Below, piece after piece: positions 46,701-55,047 of a DNA stretch of 64,000 bases; position 1 is the stretch's first letter, and each line of letters opens with the position of its first letter. A program made the position numbers and the translations under genes. The stretch lies in contig NZ_JARXOW010000001.1 of NCBI RefSeq assembly GCF_030182585.1, positions 186,001-250,000 on the forward strand, written 5' to 3'. The notes beneath the pieces were generated by a model that made no database searches, was not told the DNA's origin, and worked only from the letters and a program-made list of their open reading frames with translations. The DNA is from Pedobacter faecalis (GTDB lineage: Bacteria > Bacteroidota > Bacteroidia > Sphingobacteriales > Sphingobacteriaceae).

Positions 46701-48054
46701 ATATTGCCGCGTTTCCACGCATCACATAACTTTGAGGCGTTCCGGAGGCTATGAGGACCTGATCGGGACCTGCATCCGGTGTAGTCGGTGCGCTTACGTA
46801 GTTTACTGTGATCTTAGCAGAGTTGGATAACTTACCGTAATTATCCCTTACTGTGTAGTTCGCCTCCACACTTCCAACGAAAGGTGCATCCGGTACGAAT
46901 TCCACAATCCCAGTGGAAGTCAATGTAAACACCCCGCGCCCCGGCACAGTATAGCTTGTTTGTATGCCAGCTTGATTTGGATTAAGGTCTATTGACGCTG
47001 CGTTTATGGCTCCGTTTGGATTATTGGTAATATCGTTGTTTATTATGTTAACGATGGCACTATTACTGCTACACGACGTTAAGACATCGTTATTAGCTGT
47101 TGGAGGTACCAAACTTGCGTCATCAAATACATCAATATCGACGTTTCTAATCTCATGGTAATTTGTCTGATTTCCGGTTGAAGAAGCCAAGCCGTATCTG
47201 AGAAGAGGCGGTGCGGGTTCATTGTAGTGATAATTGTCAATCACCGTAGTTTCAATGTTTGGAGTTCCCCCTCTAATAATTTTTACAGTGATTCGATATC
47301 CTACCACTGGATCTGGAGCAAGATCGATCTTTACCCTCCTATATCCTGATGAGGCAGGATTAGATTGTCTAGACGTAGCGTTTCCGACAAGGGAGAACGC
47401 ATTGCCAGGAATTGCGGAAGTCTGTACTGTAGTAAGAAACCTATAATTGTTAGGCTCCAAAGCAGCTCCATCACCTTTGCCTCTTAATGTTACTGACCCA
47501 GGTCTCGTGCCAGCAAATCCACCCTGCCTTCCTTCCGTATTATTTGAAAAGTTTCCATATTCGTCTAAACCAATCGCTAGATAACCTTTGCTAACACCGG
47601 GAGAGATGGGCGTGGTAGTCGTTATTTGAGCGTAACCAAGGGACCCACCGAATCCACCGATAACAAAAGGGCTTGCTGTCGCATCAAAAAGAAAAAAACT
47701 TATGCCGTCAGCTCCACTACCTCCGTAAACATAGTATTCTAATTCAACTTTTAGTCCGTTACTTGAAGGAAAATTTGAATTACTATAGATATATCCTTTT
47801 TGATTTCTTGAATTGTTAGTAAGCCTCAGATAACCGTCTCCATCCGGATCTAACGGAGTGCCGGTATGCGTTTGTGTTGGTATGTCAAGTCCACTTCCCC
47901 CAGCTGTCAGGAACGCAGACGGAGCTCCTCCGAAGGTAATTCCCGGCGCGGTTGACCTTCTGAAACTTTCAAGATAGGGAAATTGCGCAAATGTTTTTTG
48001 ACTGAATATTATGCAAACGAATAAGATTATGCTAGTTTGTAAAAATTTAATCAT
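43714..48054 (-). CDS. Giant T9SS-secreted adhesin with lectin-like N-terminus and type B sorting domain
   Basis: The 1446-residue product has a signal peptide (1-23, ending TFAQ), an L-type-lectin-like domain (about 25-310; LKVELEYYVYGGSGADGISF), a cadherin/Ig-like segment (about 320-510), five tandem-95-type repeats of about 85 residues (about 515-948; typical unit ending GxDxFTYxLxxxDG), two DUF11-like modules starting IGLAKA (about 955 and 1203) separated by a further repeat, and a CHU_C gliding-motility-type C-terminal domain (about 1355-1446; PGGFSPNNDGINDFF, FNRWGNRIY). That last domain is the type B T9SS sorting signal, delivered through PorP/SprF partners. It is probably surface-anchored and carbohydrate-binding. 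It is divergent from the exopolysaccharide operon. Confidence 0.93.
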   Translation of the reverse strand: MIKFLQTSIILFVCIIFSQKTFAQFPYLESFRRSTAPGITFGGAPSAFLTAGGSGLDIPTQTHTGTPLDPDGDGYLRLTNNSRNQKGYIYSNSNFPSSNGLKVELEYYVYGGSGADGISFFLFDATASPFVIGGFGGSLGYAQITTTTPISPGVSKGYLAIGLDEYGNFSNNTEGRQGGFAGTRPGSVTLRGKGDGAALEPNNYRFLTTVQTSAIPGNAFSLVGNATSRQSNPASSGYRRVKIDLAPDPVVGYRITVKIIRGGTPNIETTVIDNYHYNEPAPPLLRYGLASSTGNQTNYHEIRNVDIDVFDDASLVPPTANNDVLTSCSSNSAIVNIINNDITNNPNGAINAASIDLNPNQAGIQTSYTVPGRGVFTLTSTGIVEFVPDAPFVGSVEANYTVRDNYGKLSNSAKITVNYVSAPTTPDAGPDQVLIASGTPQSYVMRGNAAISGTGRWSQISGPTVATFVNQNQNNTSVGNLTAGTYIFRWTISSGAGCDLTDDMQIIVNSAPIANDDSYRTNLNTAIDMSVLSNDTDPDGNTTINVGSITIKSPPQHGTLQINNATGVITYTPTNNYSGNDTFTYSVKDVNGTESNNATVNVAINAKPIGSPDIATTLAGSPITVPVQDNDLDKTGVTLTRGTDPANGTITINTNGTILYTPQTGFSGKDSFTYILRNGTGVTSDPITVTINVRPVGSTDNIATNANTAVTIPVKTNDASSTGTTVVPGTTQPAHGSVVINSSGQPLYTPATGYAGLDNFTYFLQTADGLQSDPILVNVTVKPVGSTDNVTTLRDNAVTIPVKDNDLNKTGTTVLVNANPTRGTVTITPTGEIRYTPQAGYIGTDVFTYVLRTADAVESDPITVNVTINPAIPAPDITIDAPTGTPTVIDVPIPPGGKVIITVPPKNGTITFDPVTGKPIYTPNPGYTGPDDFTYVIEDEDGYQSPPGKVTLTVKRAARIGLAKALISTVANQDGSFRLIYLFTMVNYGDVAINNLSLIDNLATAFPGRTVTVNRINGSGTLRTNANYNGNTVTQLMLNTSTLAANFKEQVELEITVSGNQQTGTYTNSATAQGQSADNGATTTDVSTTGLTPDPTTPGDVSPSNPTVAVLLFAPSLNIPVSTDDDVIINIPIPTGGSFVITNPPTNGTISIDPATGRPIYTPNPGYSGPDEFTYVIVDANGNQSPPATVTLTVTAPAKIGLAKAMVSTTKNADGSYSVRYRFTMVNYGDVTVNNVGLFDNLSLAFTDATYQIVNITTSGTSTLRINQAYNGNSVTNMLLPASTLAGLTKETVDMEVRVVLNKQEGLFNNFATVEGISAGDGSQVSDQSTNGFNPDPITAGDVSPSVLTPVTLTKLDLKIPGGFSPNNDGINDFFVIENALGKRVSLEVFNRWGNRIYRSTDYQNNWNGKTTEGLYVGDDVPPGTYYYVIILDGKDRKVGYITINR
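45190..46510 (-). repeat. Tandem Ig-like (tandem-95) repeats within the adhesin gene
   Basis: Five consecutive modules of about 85-90 residues are encoded, each with a D-N-D-x-x-x-T-G-T type core, G-x-I-x-Y-T-P-x-x-G and D-x-F-T-Y-x-L. The middle units share the start VGSTDN and end SDPI-x-V-x-V, which points to recent duplication. Copy number is likely to vary between strains. Confidence 0.8.
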
Positions 48055-48163
48055 ATAATTATAAGAGTGAATCTGAAAGTATACCCAAAAAGGAAGCCAC
48101 TTGATCGAATAGTAGCACTTTAACGTTTTTTTTTAGGAAAGGGCTTGTATACAATAACATACG

Positions 48164-48171
48164 CAAATATA
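48164..48171 (-). promoter_or_regulatory. Candidate -7 element for the adhesin gene
   Basis: On the minus strand the sequence reads TATATTTG, an exact TAnnTTTG match, 110 nt before the adhesin ATG. No exact -33 TTG is present. Confidence 0.4.
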
Positions 48172-48461
48172 AATTTGGTTTGGAGAAAACGCGAATCTGA
48201 TATTTATTTATTTTGATTGTGGAAATATTCCCACTATACGCAAAAAAATCCCCACCAAAATCCACAAACATATTTGGAATACCGGACTTAAGCCAGATTA
48301 ATCAACTATTGTAATCAGAGTGGAGATTTAATCTGCTGAAAACCAGCGTTTTTTTGAAAATCGTATATATAAGTATTTAGTTGGCTTGCGTATGGTATTA
48401 GATTTGGATAGATCAACGTGTCTATTCCCGTTTGCCGTAAAATTTGAAATGACATATTTTT

Positions 48462-48490
48462 TTGGTCTGCAATCAAAAACGTTACCTTTA
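48462..48490 (+). promoter_or_regulatory. Candidate promoter of the exopolysaccharide operon
   Basis: TTG (48462-48464) is followed after 18 nt by TACCTTTA (48483-48490), one base off the TAnnTTTG consensus, with the same spacing as at thrS. It lies 35 nt before the first gene of the operon. Confidence 0.5.
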
Positions 48491-48525
48491 TTTTTTAGTT
48501 TTACTATTATTACTAAGCATTATAA

Positions 48526-49203
48526 ATGATAAGAAAAAGAGCCAATCTGTTACTCATCCTGTTTATTTACACACCATTTTTTGCAGAATCTCAGGAAAGC
48601 ATTCTTAGCGACGTTTCATATCTATACATGGAAAAGTTAATTGCTGCCGCTAAGGAAAATAGTCCACGTAACATTGTTTTCAATGAACAAATTTCTGTAG
48701 CTAAAAATAACCTGGCCCAGCAGAAGACATCCTGGCTTGATCCATTTTCTTTTTCGTATATATATAGGTCAAATACTACATTGGATATCGTAACGGCCGA
48801 TCTACTAAGAGGTTATCAATTGTCTGCCTCGATAAATCCCGGTGTTTTTTTTAAGAAGCCATTTATGGTTAAAGCCGCAAGGGACCAGGTTCAAATAGCT
48901 CAGGCAGAGAAAACCGAGTATGACCTGCAACTCGAGTCACTGGTTAAGCAGCGTTATTTGGCTTACCTTCAGAACCTAAACGTCTTAAAACTGCGCACTA
49001 GGATAGCGTTGGACAACGAGGGCACTTTTAAGTCTGCGCGCGCAAAATTCGAGCGTAATGAGATTTCATTTGAAGATTACAACTCTGTTTCTATAGCTGT
49101 AAATTCAGCATACGAATCCAAAATTATCGCCGAAGCAAATCTAGCAATTGCTAAAGCTTCTTTAGAGGAACTTACAGTTAAGAAGCTTGAGGAAATAAAA
49201 TAA
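48526..49203 (+). CDS. Half-length TolC-like outer-membrane factor
   Basis: The 225-residue product has a signal peptide (about 1-22, ending AESQ) and a long helical coiled-coil-rich body resembling one of the two repeats of TolC-family proteins (about 35-220; ALDNEGTFKSARAKFERNEISFEDY matches in type the TolC helix that follows the strand pair). Typical TolC proteins have about 430-480 residues in two such repeats, so this is half size. As first gene of the exopolysaccharide operon it occupies the place of an outer-membrane export component; no Wza-like gene is present. The stop overlaps the next start (TAATG). Confidence 0.75.
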   Translation: MIRKRANLLLILFIYTPFFAESQESILSDVSYLYMEKLIAAAKENSPRNIVFNEQISVAKNNLAQQKTSWLDPFSFSYIYRSNTTLDIVTADLLRGYQLSASINPGVFFKKPFMVKAARDQVQIAQAEKTEYDLQLESLVKQRYLAYLQNLNVLKLRTRIALDNEGTFKSARAKFERNEISFEDYNSVSIAVNSAYESKIIAEANLAIAKASLEELTVKKLEEIK

Positions 49204-51338
49204 TGGAAGAATTTAGAAATTTTCTGCGCTTATTGAGAAGTCGGATCCTTCTTTTGGTTATGATGCCGGTAATCGCTATCATAATCACATTTTTTCTGGT
49301 AAGAAACATGCCCGATTCCTATAGTGCGCAAGCTCAAATTTCAACTGGGATTGTAGACAATTCCCAACAGTTCATACTCGAAGCAACCGGAGGTTCAAAT
49401 TACATGCAGGTAAGTCAGGAGTTCAGTAATCTTATTGAGATGATGCGCATGAAAAAAATCCTGGATATGGTTTCCTACCAGTTGATTATACATGACTTGA
49501 CACATACCGATACCTACAGATCCAAAAGCCAGGCTATCAACGAAACGAGTACGTACAATATCAATAGAGCGATTGCGGTTTACCGTGCTAAGTATGCTAA
49601 GCGTGAGGGCTTGAATTTATGGGATAAGGATCAAAATGGGATGTATAGGCTGCTTAGGTCTATGCGTTATGATAGCGAAAGTTTAAAAGATAAGTTGCGA
49701 ATAAATCGTTCAGGTGATAGTGACTTTATAAATATCGAGTTTACATCCGAAAGTTCAGAGCTTTCGGCATTCGTGGTTAACACGCTCGCTACTGAGTTTA
49801 TTAATTACTACTCCGAACTGGTGAAAACCAACCAATTTAAGGCAAACACTTTTCTAAAAGCACTCTTAGCTGAAAAGCAGGAGACAATGAATGGCAGGGT
49901 TAGCGCTTTAAGAAATTACAAAATTCAAAACCGTGTATTGAACTTGGATGAACAATCAAGTCAGCTATATCAGCAGATTTTACAGTATGATCAAAAAATA
50001 CAGCAGACAATAGAGAATATTGCCGCCAAAAGCGGTGCATTGAACGAGATTGACCGAAAATTTGACGGTAGGGAGCGCGGATATCTTGAGTCTACACTCA
50101 CGCGGGTTAATCAAAATCTTCTGAGCACAAAGGCAGACCTGAAATCAATGTATGACGTGTATATCCAAAATGATTTCGATCCCGATTACAAACGTTCTAT
50201 AGATTCCCTTCAGACTATTTTAAGTGAACAGATAAATACTTCTACAGATCAATTTATATATAATCCTCTTGTTGCGAAACAAGACTTGGTTCAGAAAAAA
50301 TTGAATCTTGACATCGAATTAGACCTGGCCCGTTACAGTTTGGGATACATGGAGAAAGAACAGGCTAAGCTAAATCAGCAGTTCGATAAGCTGGTTCCCC
50401 AAGAGGCTGAAGTGCAATCTATGGAAAGAGATGTTGATATTGCAAGTAAGGAATACCTTGATATTTTAAATAAGTTTAATGCCAGCAGTCTGGAAGCGGG
50501 CCTGGATATAAAACTTAAGTTTGTCCAGCCAGCGATGCCGGGGCTCCCTCAGGCGTCAAAGAAGATGCTTTTGGTGATATTGAGTGGGATAATTACATTC
50601 GTGTTCTGCCTGTTTATTCTGTTTATACTATTTTTTCTAGACGATTCCGTCAGAACCCCTAAGCAACTGGCTAACGCAACAAAAAGACCTGTTCTGGGAG
50701 TGCTTAAGGGAACCTTTAACGATATTTCTAAATTATGGGAAGGTAGAGAAACCAACAAAGGGTTAACTGAGTTCAAAGATCAACTTAGGTCTATACGCTT
50801 TGAGATTGATAAGCTTGTCTCAGGAAAAATGCTCGCAATAACAAGTCTAAACGAATCAGAAGGAAAAAGTCTGTTGTCCCTAAGCTTAGCGTATGCCTGG
50901 GTTATGACCAAAAAACGAATATTAATTATAGACGGTAACTTCACCAATCCAAACATCAGTAATGTAATTCGCGAGCCTGTGTATCTTGAAGATTTTTTTA
51001 CAGGCAGCGCATCGATTGATATTCCCATCAAGTCAAACATCACCGTATTGTGCAATAAGGGAGGGGACAAGTCTCTCTACGAAGTGGCGGACAAGGCCAG
51101 CATACACAAAGCGTTATATTCCCTATACGATCATTTTGATCTAATCATTGTTGACACTGCATCTTTGAAAGCGCTCAATAAATCTGCAGAATGGTTTGAG
51201 TTTTGCGACCATGTAATTGCTGTTTACGAGGGCGGAAAACCTATAGGCGACGATCGTAAGCAATACATTACATACCTGCACAATCTTGATAACAAGTTTA
51301 TTGGATGGGTGCTGAATAATTCGAAGCGGGTTAGCTAG
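49203..51338 (+). CDS. Wzc/GumC-like polysaccharide co-polymerase with degenerate kinase domain
   Basis: The 711-residue product has a Wzz-type N-terminus with a membrane helix (about 15-33), long periplasmic coiled coils (about 170-430), a second helix (about 447-470) and a cytoplasmic BY-kinase-like domain (about 520-711). The P-loop reads LNESEGKSLL, keeping GKS but lacking the usual leading glycine; ILIIDGNFTNP stands where the Walker A' acidic motif lies, and DLIIVDTASL fits Walker B. The usual tyrosine-rich C-terminal cluster is missing. It probably controls chain length and export of the polysaccharide, with reduced or no kinase activity. Confidence 0.88.
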   Translation: MEEFRNFLRLLRSRILLLVMMPVIAIIITFFLVRNMPDSYSAQAQISTGIVDNSQQFILEATGGSNYMQVSQEFSNLIEMMRMKKILDMVSYQLIIHDLTHTDTYRSKSQAINETSTYNINRAIAVYRAKYAKREGLNLWDKDQNGMYRLLRSMRYDSESLKDKLRINRSGDSDFINIEFTSESSELSAFVVNTLATEFINYYSELVKTNQFKANTFLKALLAEKQETMNGRVSALRNYKIQNRVLNLDEQSSQLYQQILQYDQKIQQTIENIAAKSGALNEIDRKFDGRERGYLESTLTRVNQNLLSTKADLKSMYDVYIQNDFDPDYKRSIDSLQTILSEQINTSTDQFIYNPLVAKQDLVQKKLNLDIELDLARYSLGYMEKEQAKLNQQFDKLVPQEAEVQSMERDVDIASKEYLDILNKFNASSLEAGLDIKLKFVQPAMPGLPQASKKMLLVILSGIITFVFCLFILFILFFLDDSVRTPKQLANATKRPVLGVLKGTFNDISKLWEGRETNKGLTEFKDQLRSIRFEIDKLVSGKMLAITSLNESEGKSLLSLSLAYAWVMTKKRILIIDGNFTNPNISNVIREPVYLEDFFTGSASIDIPIKSNITVLCNKGGDKSLYEVADKASIHKALYSLYDHFDLIIVDTASLKALNKSAEWFEFCDHVIAVYEGGKPIGDDRKQYITYLHNLDNKFIGWVLNNSKRVS

Positions 51339-51342
51339 TGAT

Positions 51343-52551
51343 ATGGATGTGCTGGATATAAGTTGGTTTATTATACAAATATTCGTTGGCTTCAATCTAA
51401 TATGGCCCTTATTACTGTATGTTTTTTGGGTTCTTTTTAGAAGAAAGAGCCGTTTGGTCGTTAAACAGACCACTTTAGAGCCCGACTATGCAGTAATTAT
51501 TACAGCTTACGAACAGATAGAAAATATACCTTTTGTTGTTAGTTCCGTACTGGCGGCTGATTATCAAAATTATATCATTTACGTTGTAGCTGATAAATGT
51601 GATGTCTCTGCCCTTAGTTTCACTGACCAGAGGGTTGTTATTCTTCGTCCTCCTCGGGTATTGTCAAGTAACACAGCCTCACATGAATATGCGTTTGAAA
51701 ACTTTGCCAGGGCACATCAACATATTACTATATTGGACAGCGATAATCTGGTTCACCCAGATTATTTCAGGCAATTGAATCTTACGTTTTCAGAAGGATT
51801 CGAGGCGGTGCAGGGCATTCGTCATGCAAAAAACCTGAACACGACGGTGGCTCGTTTAGACGCAGCAAGAGATATTTATTATCATTTTTATGATGGTATT
51901 TTACTATATGAGACTGGTTCTTCGGCTACGCTTTCAGGTTCGGGTATGGCCTTTCAAACAAAGCTTTACGAAGATTTTCTTACTCGAAATAGTGTTAAGG
52001 GCGCAGGATTCGACAAGGTTTTACAGCACTTTATCGTAAAAAAGGGGCTACGCATTGCGTTCAATAGACATGCAATTGTATACGACGAAAAGACTTCAAA
52101 AGAAGCACAGCTGGTAAACCAACGTTCAAGATGGATAAACACCTGGTTTAAATATTTCAAGTTGGGATTTGATCTTGTTTTCAAAGGTATATTTACATTC
52201 AGCCTGAATCGCCTGTTGTTTGGAATTACTTTGCTAAGACCTCCATTGTTCATATTTTTAATTCTGTCTGTCTTTTGCTTTGTGATTAACTTACTGATCA
52301 GTCCTTTCCTCGCTTTGTTTTGGCTTATTGGGTTATGTATTTTTGTCGGAGGTTTTATTATTGCTCTAAGGTATTCAAATGCGGACCCAGAGATTTATAC
52401 GTCATTAAGAAACATCCCTAATTTTGTTTATCTACAAATAAAATCACTTTTAAAGAGTCCGGGCGCTAACAAGCGCTCTGTGGCCACTAAGCATTATGTA
52501 AACAGTAATAGTGAAAATATTGACAGTGATGAGAACGGATCCAAAGATTAA
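51343..52551 (+). CDS. Processive-type GT2 glycosyltransferase, membrane-bound
   Basis: The 402-residue product has an N-terminal membrane helix (about 5-28), a GT-A GT2 domain with the metal-binding DSD (TILDSDNL, near 130-137), an SGSGMAF segment near 200 and the QxxRW motif (NQRSRWINTW, near 262), then two to three C-terminal helices (about 290-345). QxxRW is typical of cellulose/hyaluronan/chitin synthase-like enzymes that add several sugars. A function in assembling the exopolysaccharide repeat is likely; donor and acceptor are unknown. It follows the co-polymerase by 4 nt. Confidence 0.9.
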   Translation: MDVLDISWFIIQIFVGFNLIWPLLLYVFWVLFRRKSRLVVKQTTLEPDYAVIITAYEQIENIPFVVSSVLAADYQNYIIYVVADKCDVSALSFTDQRVVILRPPRVLSSNTASHEYAFENFARAHQHITILDSDNLVHPDYFRQLNLTFSEGFEAVQGIRHAKNLNTTVARLDAARDIYYHFYDGILLYETGSSATLSGSGMAFQTKLYEDFLTRNSVKGAGFDKVLQHFIVKKGLRIAFNRHAIVYDEKTSKEAQLVNQRSRWINTWFKYFKLGFDLVFKGIFTFSLNRLLFGITLLRPPLFIFLILSVFCFVINLLISPFLALFWLIGLCIFVGGFIIALRYSNADPEIYTSLRNIPNFVYLQIKSLLKSPGANKRSVATKHYVNSNSENIDSDENGSKD

Positions 52552-52663
52552 AAAGCCATCGAGATTTCAGATAACAGCTCGCGAAAATATGTTACGCATT
52601 ATTGCTATAGCTATTTGCTTTGTCATTGGTTATTACTTTTTCATAAAACTACTTTTTCTCTAA
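52529..52663 (+). CDS. 44-residue single-pass membrane protein
   Basis: An ORF of 44 codons fills the 130-nt gap between the GT2 and polymerase genes, overlapping the GT2 end by 23 nt. The product has a basic N-terminus (MRTDPKIKKPSRFQ) and one hydrophobic helix (about 22-44; IIAIAICFVIGYYFF). The charge pattern predicts an N-in, C-out membrane protein. No family is recognised. Its size, position and helix make it a credible small accessory protein of the polysaccharide machinery, but it is too short for coding statistics. Confidence 0.5.
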   Translation: MRTDPKIKKPSRFQITARENMLRIIAIAICFVIGYYFFIKLLFL

Positions 52664-52681
52664 TATTATAAACCGAAAGAA

Positions 52682-54166
52682 TTGGCAAGAGGCTTTCAAA
52701 GAATATCTGGGAATGCGTTTCAAATGTTTAAGCAGGTTTTTCTAGTTGAAAAACTGAATAACACATTTGGCTTTATTTTTTTTGGCGTTCTTGCTTTGCT
52801 TATAGGCTGGTCAATTGCGACACAGAATCAACTAGGCTTGGCGGCAATGGCTATTATAGTTTTGCTTCCGGTTGTCTATTCTATCGTTGTCTTTCCGAAA
52901 TTCGGTATCATTCTATTATTGGTTTCCGCGTATTTCATCATGTTTTTGTTAAGGTTAAACTTGGTCAATTTCCCTCTTGGAACAGTAATGGACATGATAC
53001 AGGCACTGTTGATTCTGGGTTTTTTTATCAAACAGAAATATAACCCCGACTGGAAAATCTTTAGAGATCCAATCGGGATATTAGTATTAATATGGGTAGC
53101 GTATAATGTAATTCAATTTGCTAACCCCACAGCAGAGTCAAGACTCGCGTGGGTGTATACCATTCGATCTACAGCCGCGGTAATGCTGATGTATTTCGTC
53201 TTTGTTTATCACATTCGAGATCTAAGTTTTATTCGACTATTATTTAAAATATGGCTAATACTTGCACTAATTGGTGCCCTGTATGCTTTAAAACAACACC
53301 ACATCGGTTTTTTCGACTTTGAGGAAGCCGAGATAAACAGCCCCCGTCTTAAAAGGCTCCTTTTTATCGGCGGTGTATGGCGTAAGTTCTCGATCTTTTC
53401 TGACCCTGTCGCCTTCTCGTACAATATGGTGACGGCAAGTTTGTTCTGTATAACCCAATTATTGGCAAATATCAGCAAAACAAAAAAAATAGTATATGCG
53501 ATATTGGTAATTACATACGTGTATGCTATGCTGTTATCCGGGACAAGAGGTGCTTATGTCTTGATACCGGCATCTATGTTCCTTCTTGCAGTACTTAATC
53601 TTAATCGGAAAATACTTATCGTTTCCATTTTAACATTTGGATTTTTAGCAGCGCTTATCTATGCGCCTGTCGGGAGCCCGTCTATACGCAGGTTTCAGTC
53701 CGCTTTTAGGCCATCGAATGATGCATCATTTAACGTGAGGGCAATCAATCAGGCAAGACTGCAGCCCTACATCAGGTCCCACCCATTTGGAGGTGGGTTG
53801 GGTGCTACAGGTGGTTGGGGCGTTAGATTTGCCCCTCATTCTTATCTTGCACAGTTTCCTCCCGATAGTGGATACGTGAGGGTTTCTGCAGAATTGGGGT
53901 GGATAGGATTGTTGTTATTATGTACATTATTTTTCATAATTTTAAAAACAGGTATAAACAATTATTTCCTGATACGTGACCCTGAGCTAAAATCGTATTG
54001 CCTCGCAATGATCTTGATTATTTTTGCGTACATGATTGGAAATTATCCTCAGGAAGCTATTGTTCAATTTCCTTCTAATATTTTTTTCTATTTATTTGTA
54101 GCGTTAATAACTGTTACACTAAGATTAGATTATACCAGCCGTAAGCCAGATAAATCTTTAATTTAA
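52682..54166 (+). CDS. Wzy/O-antigen-ligase-like polymerase
   Basis: The 494-residue product (TTG at 52682; the ATG at 52724 would give 480) has about eleven to twelve membrane helices and a large periplasmic loop (about 300-400; SGTRGAYVLIPAS, RLQPYIRSHPFGGGLG), as in the Wzy/WaaL superfamily. In a Wzx/Wzy pathway it would polymerise undecaprenyl-linked repeat units at the outer face of the inner membrane. Sequence alone cannot separate polymerase from ligase; the context with a Wzx flippase and a Wzc-like protein favours polymerase. Confidence 0.87.
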   Translation: MARGFQRISGNAFQMFKQVFLVEKLNNTFGFIFFGVLALLIGWSIATQNQLGLAAMAIIVLLPVVYSIVVFPKFGIILLLVSAYFIMFLLRLNLVNFPLGTVMDMIQALLILGFFIKQKYNPDWKIFRDPIGILVLIWVAYNVIQFANPTAESRLAWVYTIRSTAAVMLMYFVFVYHIRDLSFIRLLFKIWLILALIGALYALKQHHIGFFDFEEAEINSPRLKRLLFIGGVWRKFSIFSDPVAFSYNMVTASLFCITQLLANISKTKKIVYAILVITYVYAMLLSGTRGAYVLIPASMFLLAVLNLNRKILIVSILTFGFLAALIYAPVGSPSIRRFQSAFRPSNDASFNVRAINQARLQPYIRSHPFGGGLGATGGWGVRFAPHSYLAQFPPDSGYVRVSAELGWIGLLLLCTLFFIILKTGINNYFLIRDPELKSYCLAMILIIFAYMIGNYPQEAIVQFPSNIFFYLFVALITVTLRLDYTSRKPDKSLI

Positions 54167-54172
54167 AAACTT

Positions 54173-55033
54173 ATGAGTCTTTCAAATCTCCCGTCATGGA
54201 TTCAGGAAGTTAACTTCTCTTTTGAGAAATACGAAGATGTTCCCAAAGAAGTATTTGATCAGATTAATGATCGTCTAGATCATAAGGATAAAAGCGAGCC
54301 GCTTGTAAGCATCCTGGTTTCAGCATATAATGAGGAAATAAATGTGTTAAGATGCATTGCATCACTTTCAAAAACAACAACTGAAATTCCTTTCGAAATA
54401 ATTGTTACAAACAATAATTCTACCGATAAAACGCAACTCACACTCGATGCGCTGCATATTAGAAGCGTATTCCAGCCGATTCAGGGTTGGGGTCCCGCCA
54501 GGCAAATGGGACAGGAAAATGCCAGGGGAAAATACATCCTATTGGCCGACGCCGATTGCCTTTATCCCCCAGCATGGGTTGACGAAATGATAAAGGTTTT
54601 GTCGAGGCCCGGCGTAGCATGTGTTTATGGCAGATATGCTTTCATACCCGAGCCTGGTTTTCCACGTTGGAAATTAAAGGTTCTGGAGACCTTGAAAAAC
54701 GTTGTTGCGGAATACCGACATCTGTACCGTCCCTATCTTAACACTTATGGCATCAGCATGGGATATGTCAAGGAATATGGATTGAAGATCGGATTCATTA
54801 TGGAGAAGGTTAGAGGAGAAGATGGCAGAATGGCGTTTGACTTAATGACATATGGTAAGATCAAGCAGGTAAAGTCGGAGAAGGCACTGGTGTGGACGGG
54901 ACCGAGGACATTACAGAAAGATGGAAGTTTTGGCGTTGTTATGATAAAAAGACTAACAAAAGAATTAAAGCGCTTCTTTGTTTTATTGACACCCGAGAAA
55001 CCTCATGACACCAAGAAATCCGACAACAATTAA
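54173..55033 (+). CDS. GT2 glycosyltransferase
   Basis: The 286-residue product has a GT-A fold: VSILVSAYNEEINVLRC near 45, TNNNSTDKTQ near 85 and the metal-binding DAD in LLADADCLYPPAW near 122. It is soluble, without membrane helices, and lacks QxxRW, so it probably adds a single residue to the lipid-linked repeat at the cytoplasmic face. Spacing is 6 nt from the polymerase and 14 nt to the next glycosyltransferase. Confidence 0.9.
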   Translation: MSLSNLPSWIQEVNFSFEKYEDVPKEVFDQINDRLDHKDKSEPLVSILVSAYNEEINVLRCIASLSKTTTEIPFEIIVTNNNSTDKTQLTLDALHIRSVFQPIQGWGPARQMGQENARGKYILLADADCLYPPAWVDEMIKVLSRPGVACVYGRYAFIPEPGFPRWKLKVLETLKNVVAEYRHLYRPYLNTYGISMGYVKEYGLKIGFIMEKVRGEDGRMAFDLMTYGKIKQVKSEKALVWTGPRTLQKDGSFGVVMIKRLTKELKRFFVLLTPEKPHDTKKSDNN

Positions 55034-55047
55034 ATTAACCTTTAATT

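Larger units (their letters stand above)
48055..48525. other. AT-rich divergent intergenic region
   Basis: This stretch of about 470 nt separates the adhesin (minus) from the exopolysaccharide operon (plus). It is strongly AT-rich and holds a candidate -7 element for the adhesin (48164-48171) and a fuller promoter for the operon (48462-48490). A 70-codon frame on the minus strand (48059-48271) shows no protein-like features. No riboswitch or clear terminator was seen. Confidence 0.6.

Noticed and set aside
48059..48271. Minus-strand frame of 70 codons upstream of the adhesin
   Set aside because: It has no recognisable domain, spans the adhesin promoter element at 48164, and lies in AT-rich intergenic DNA.
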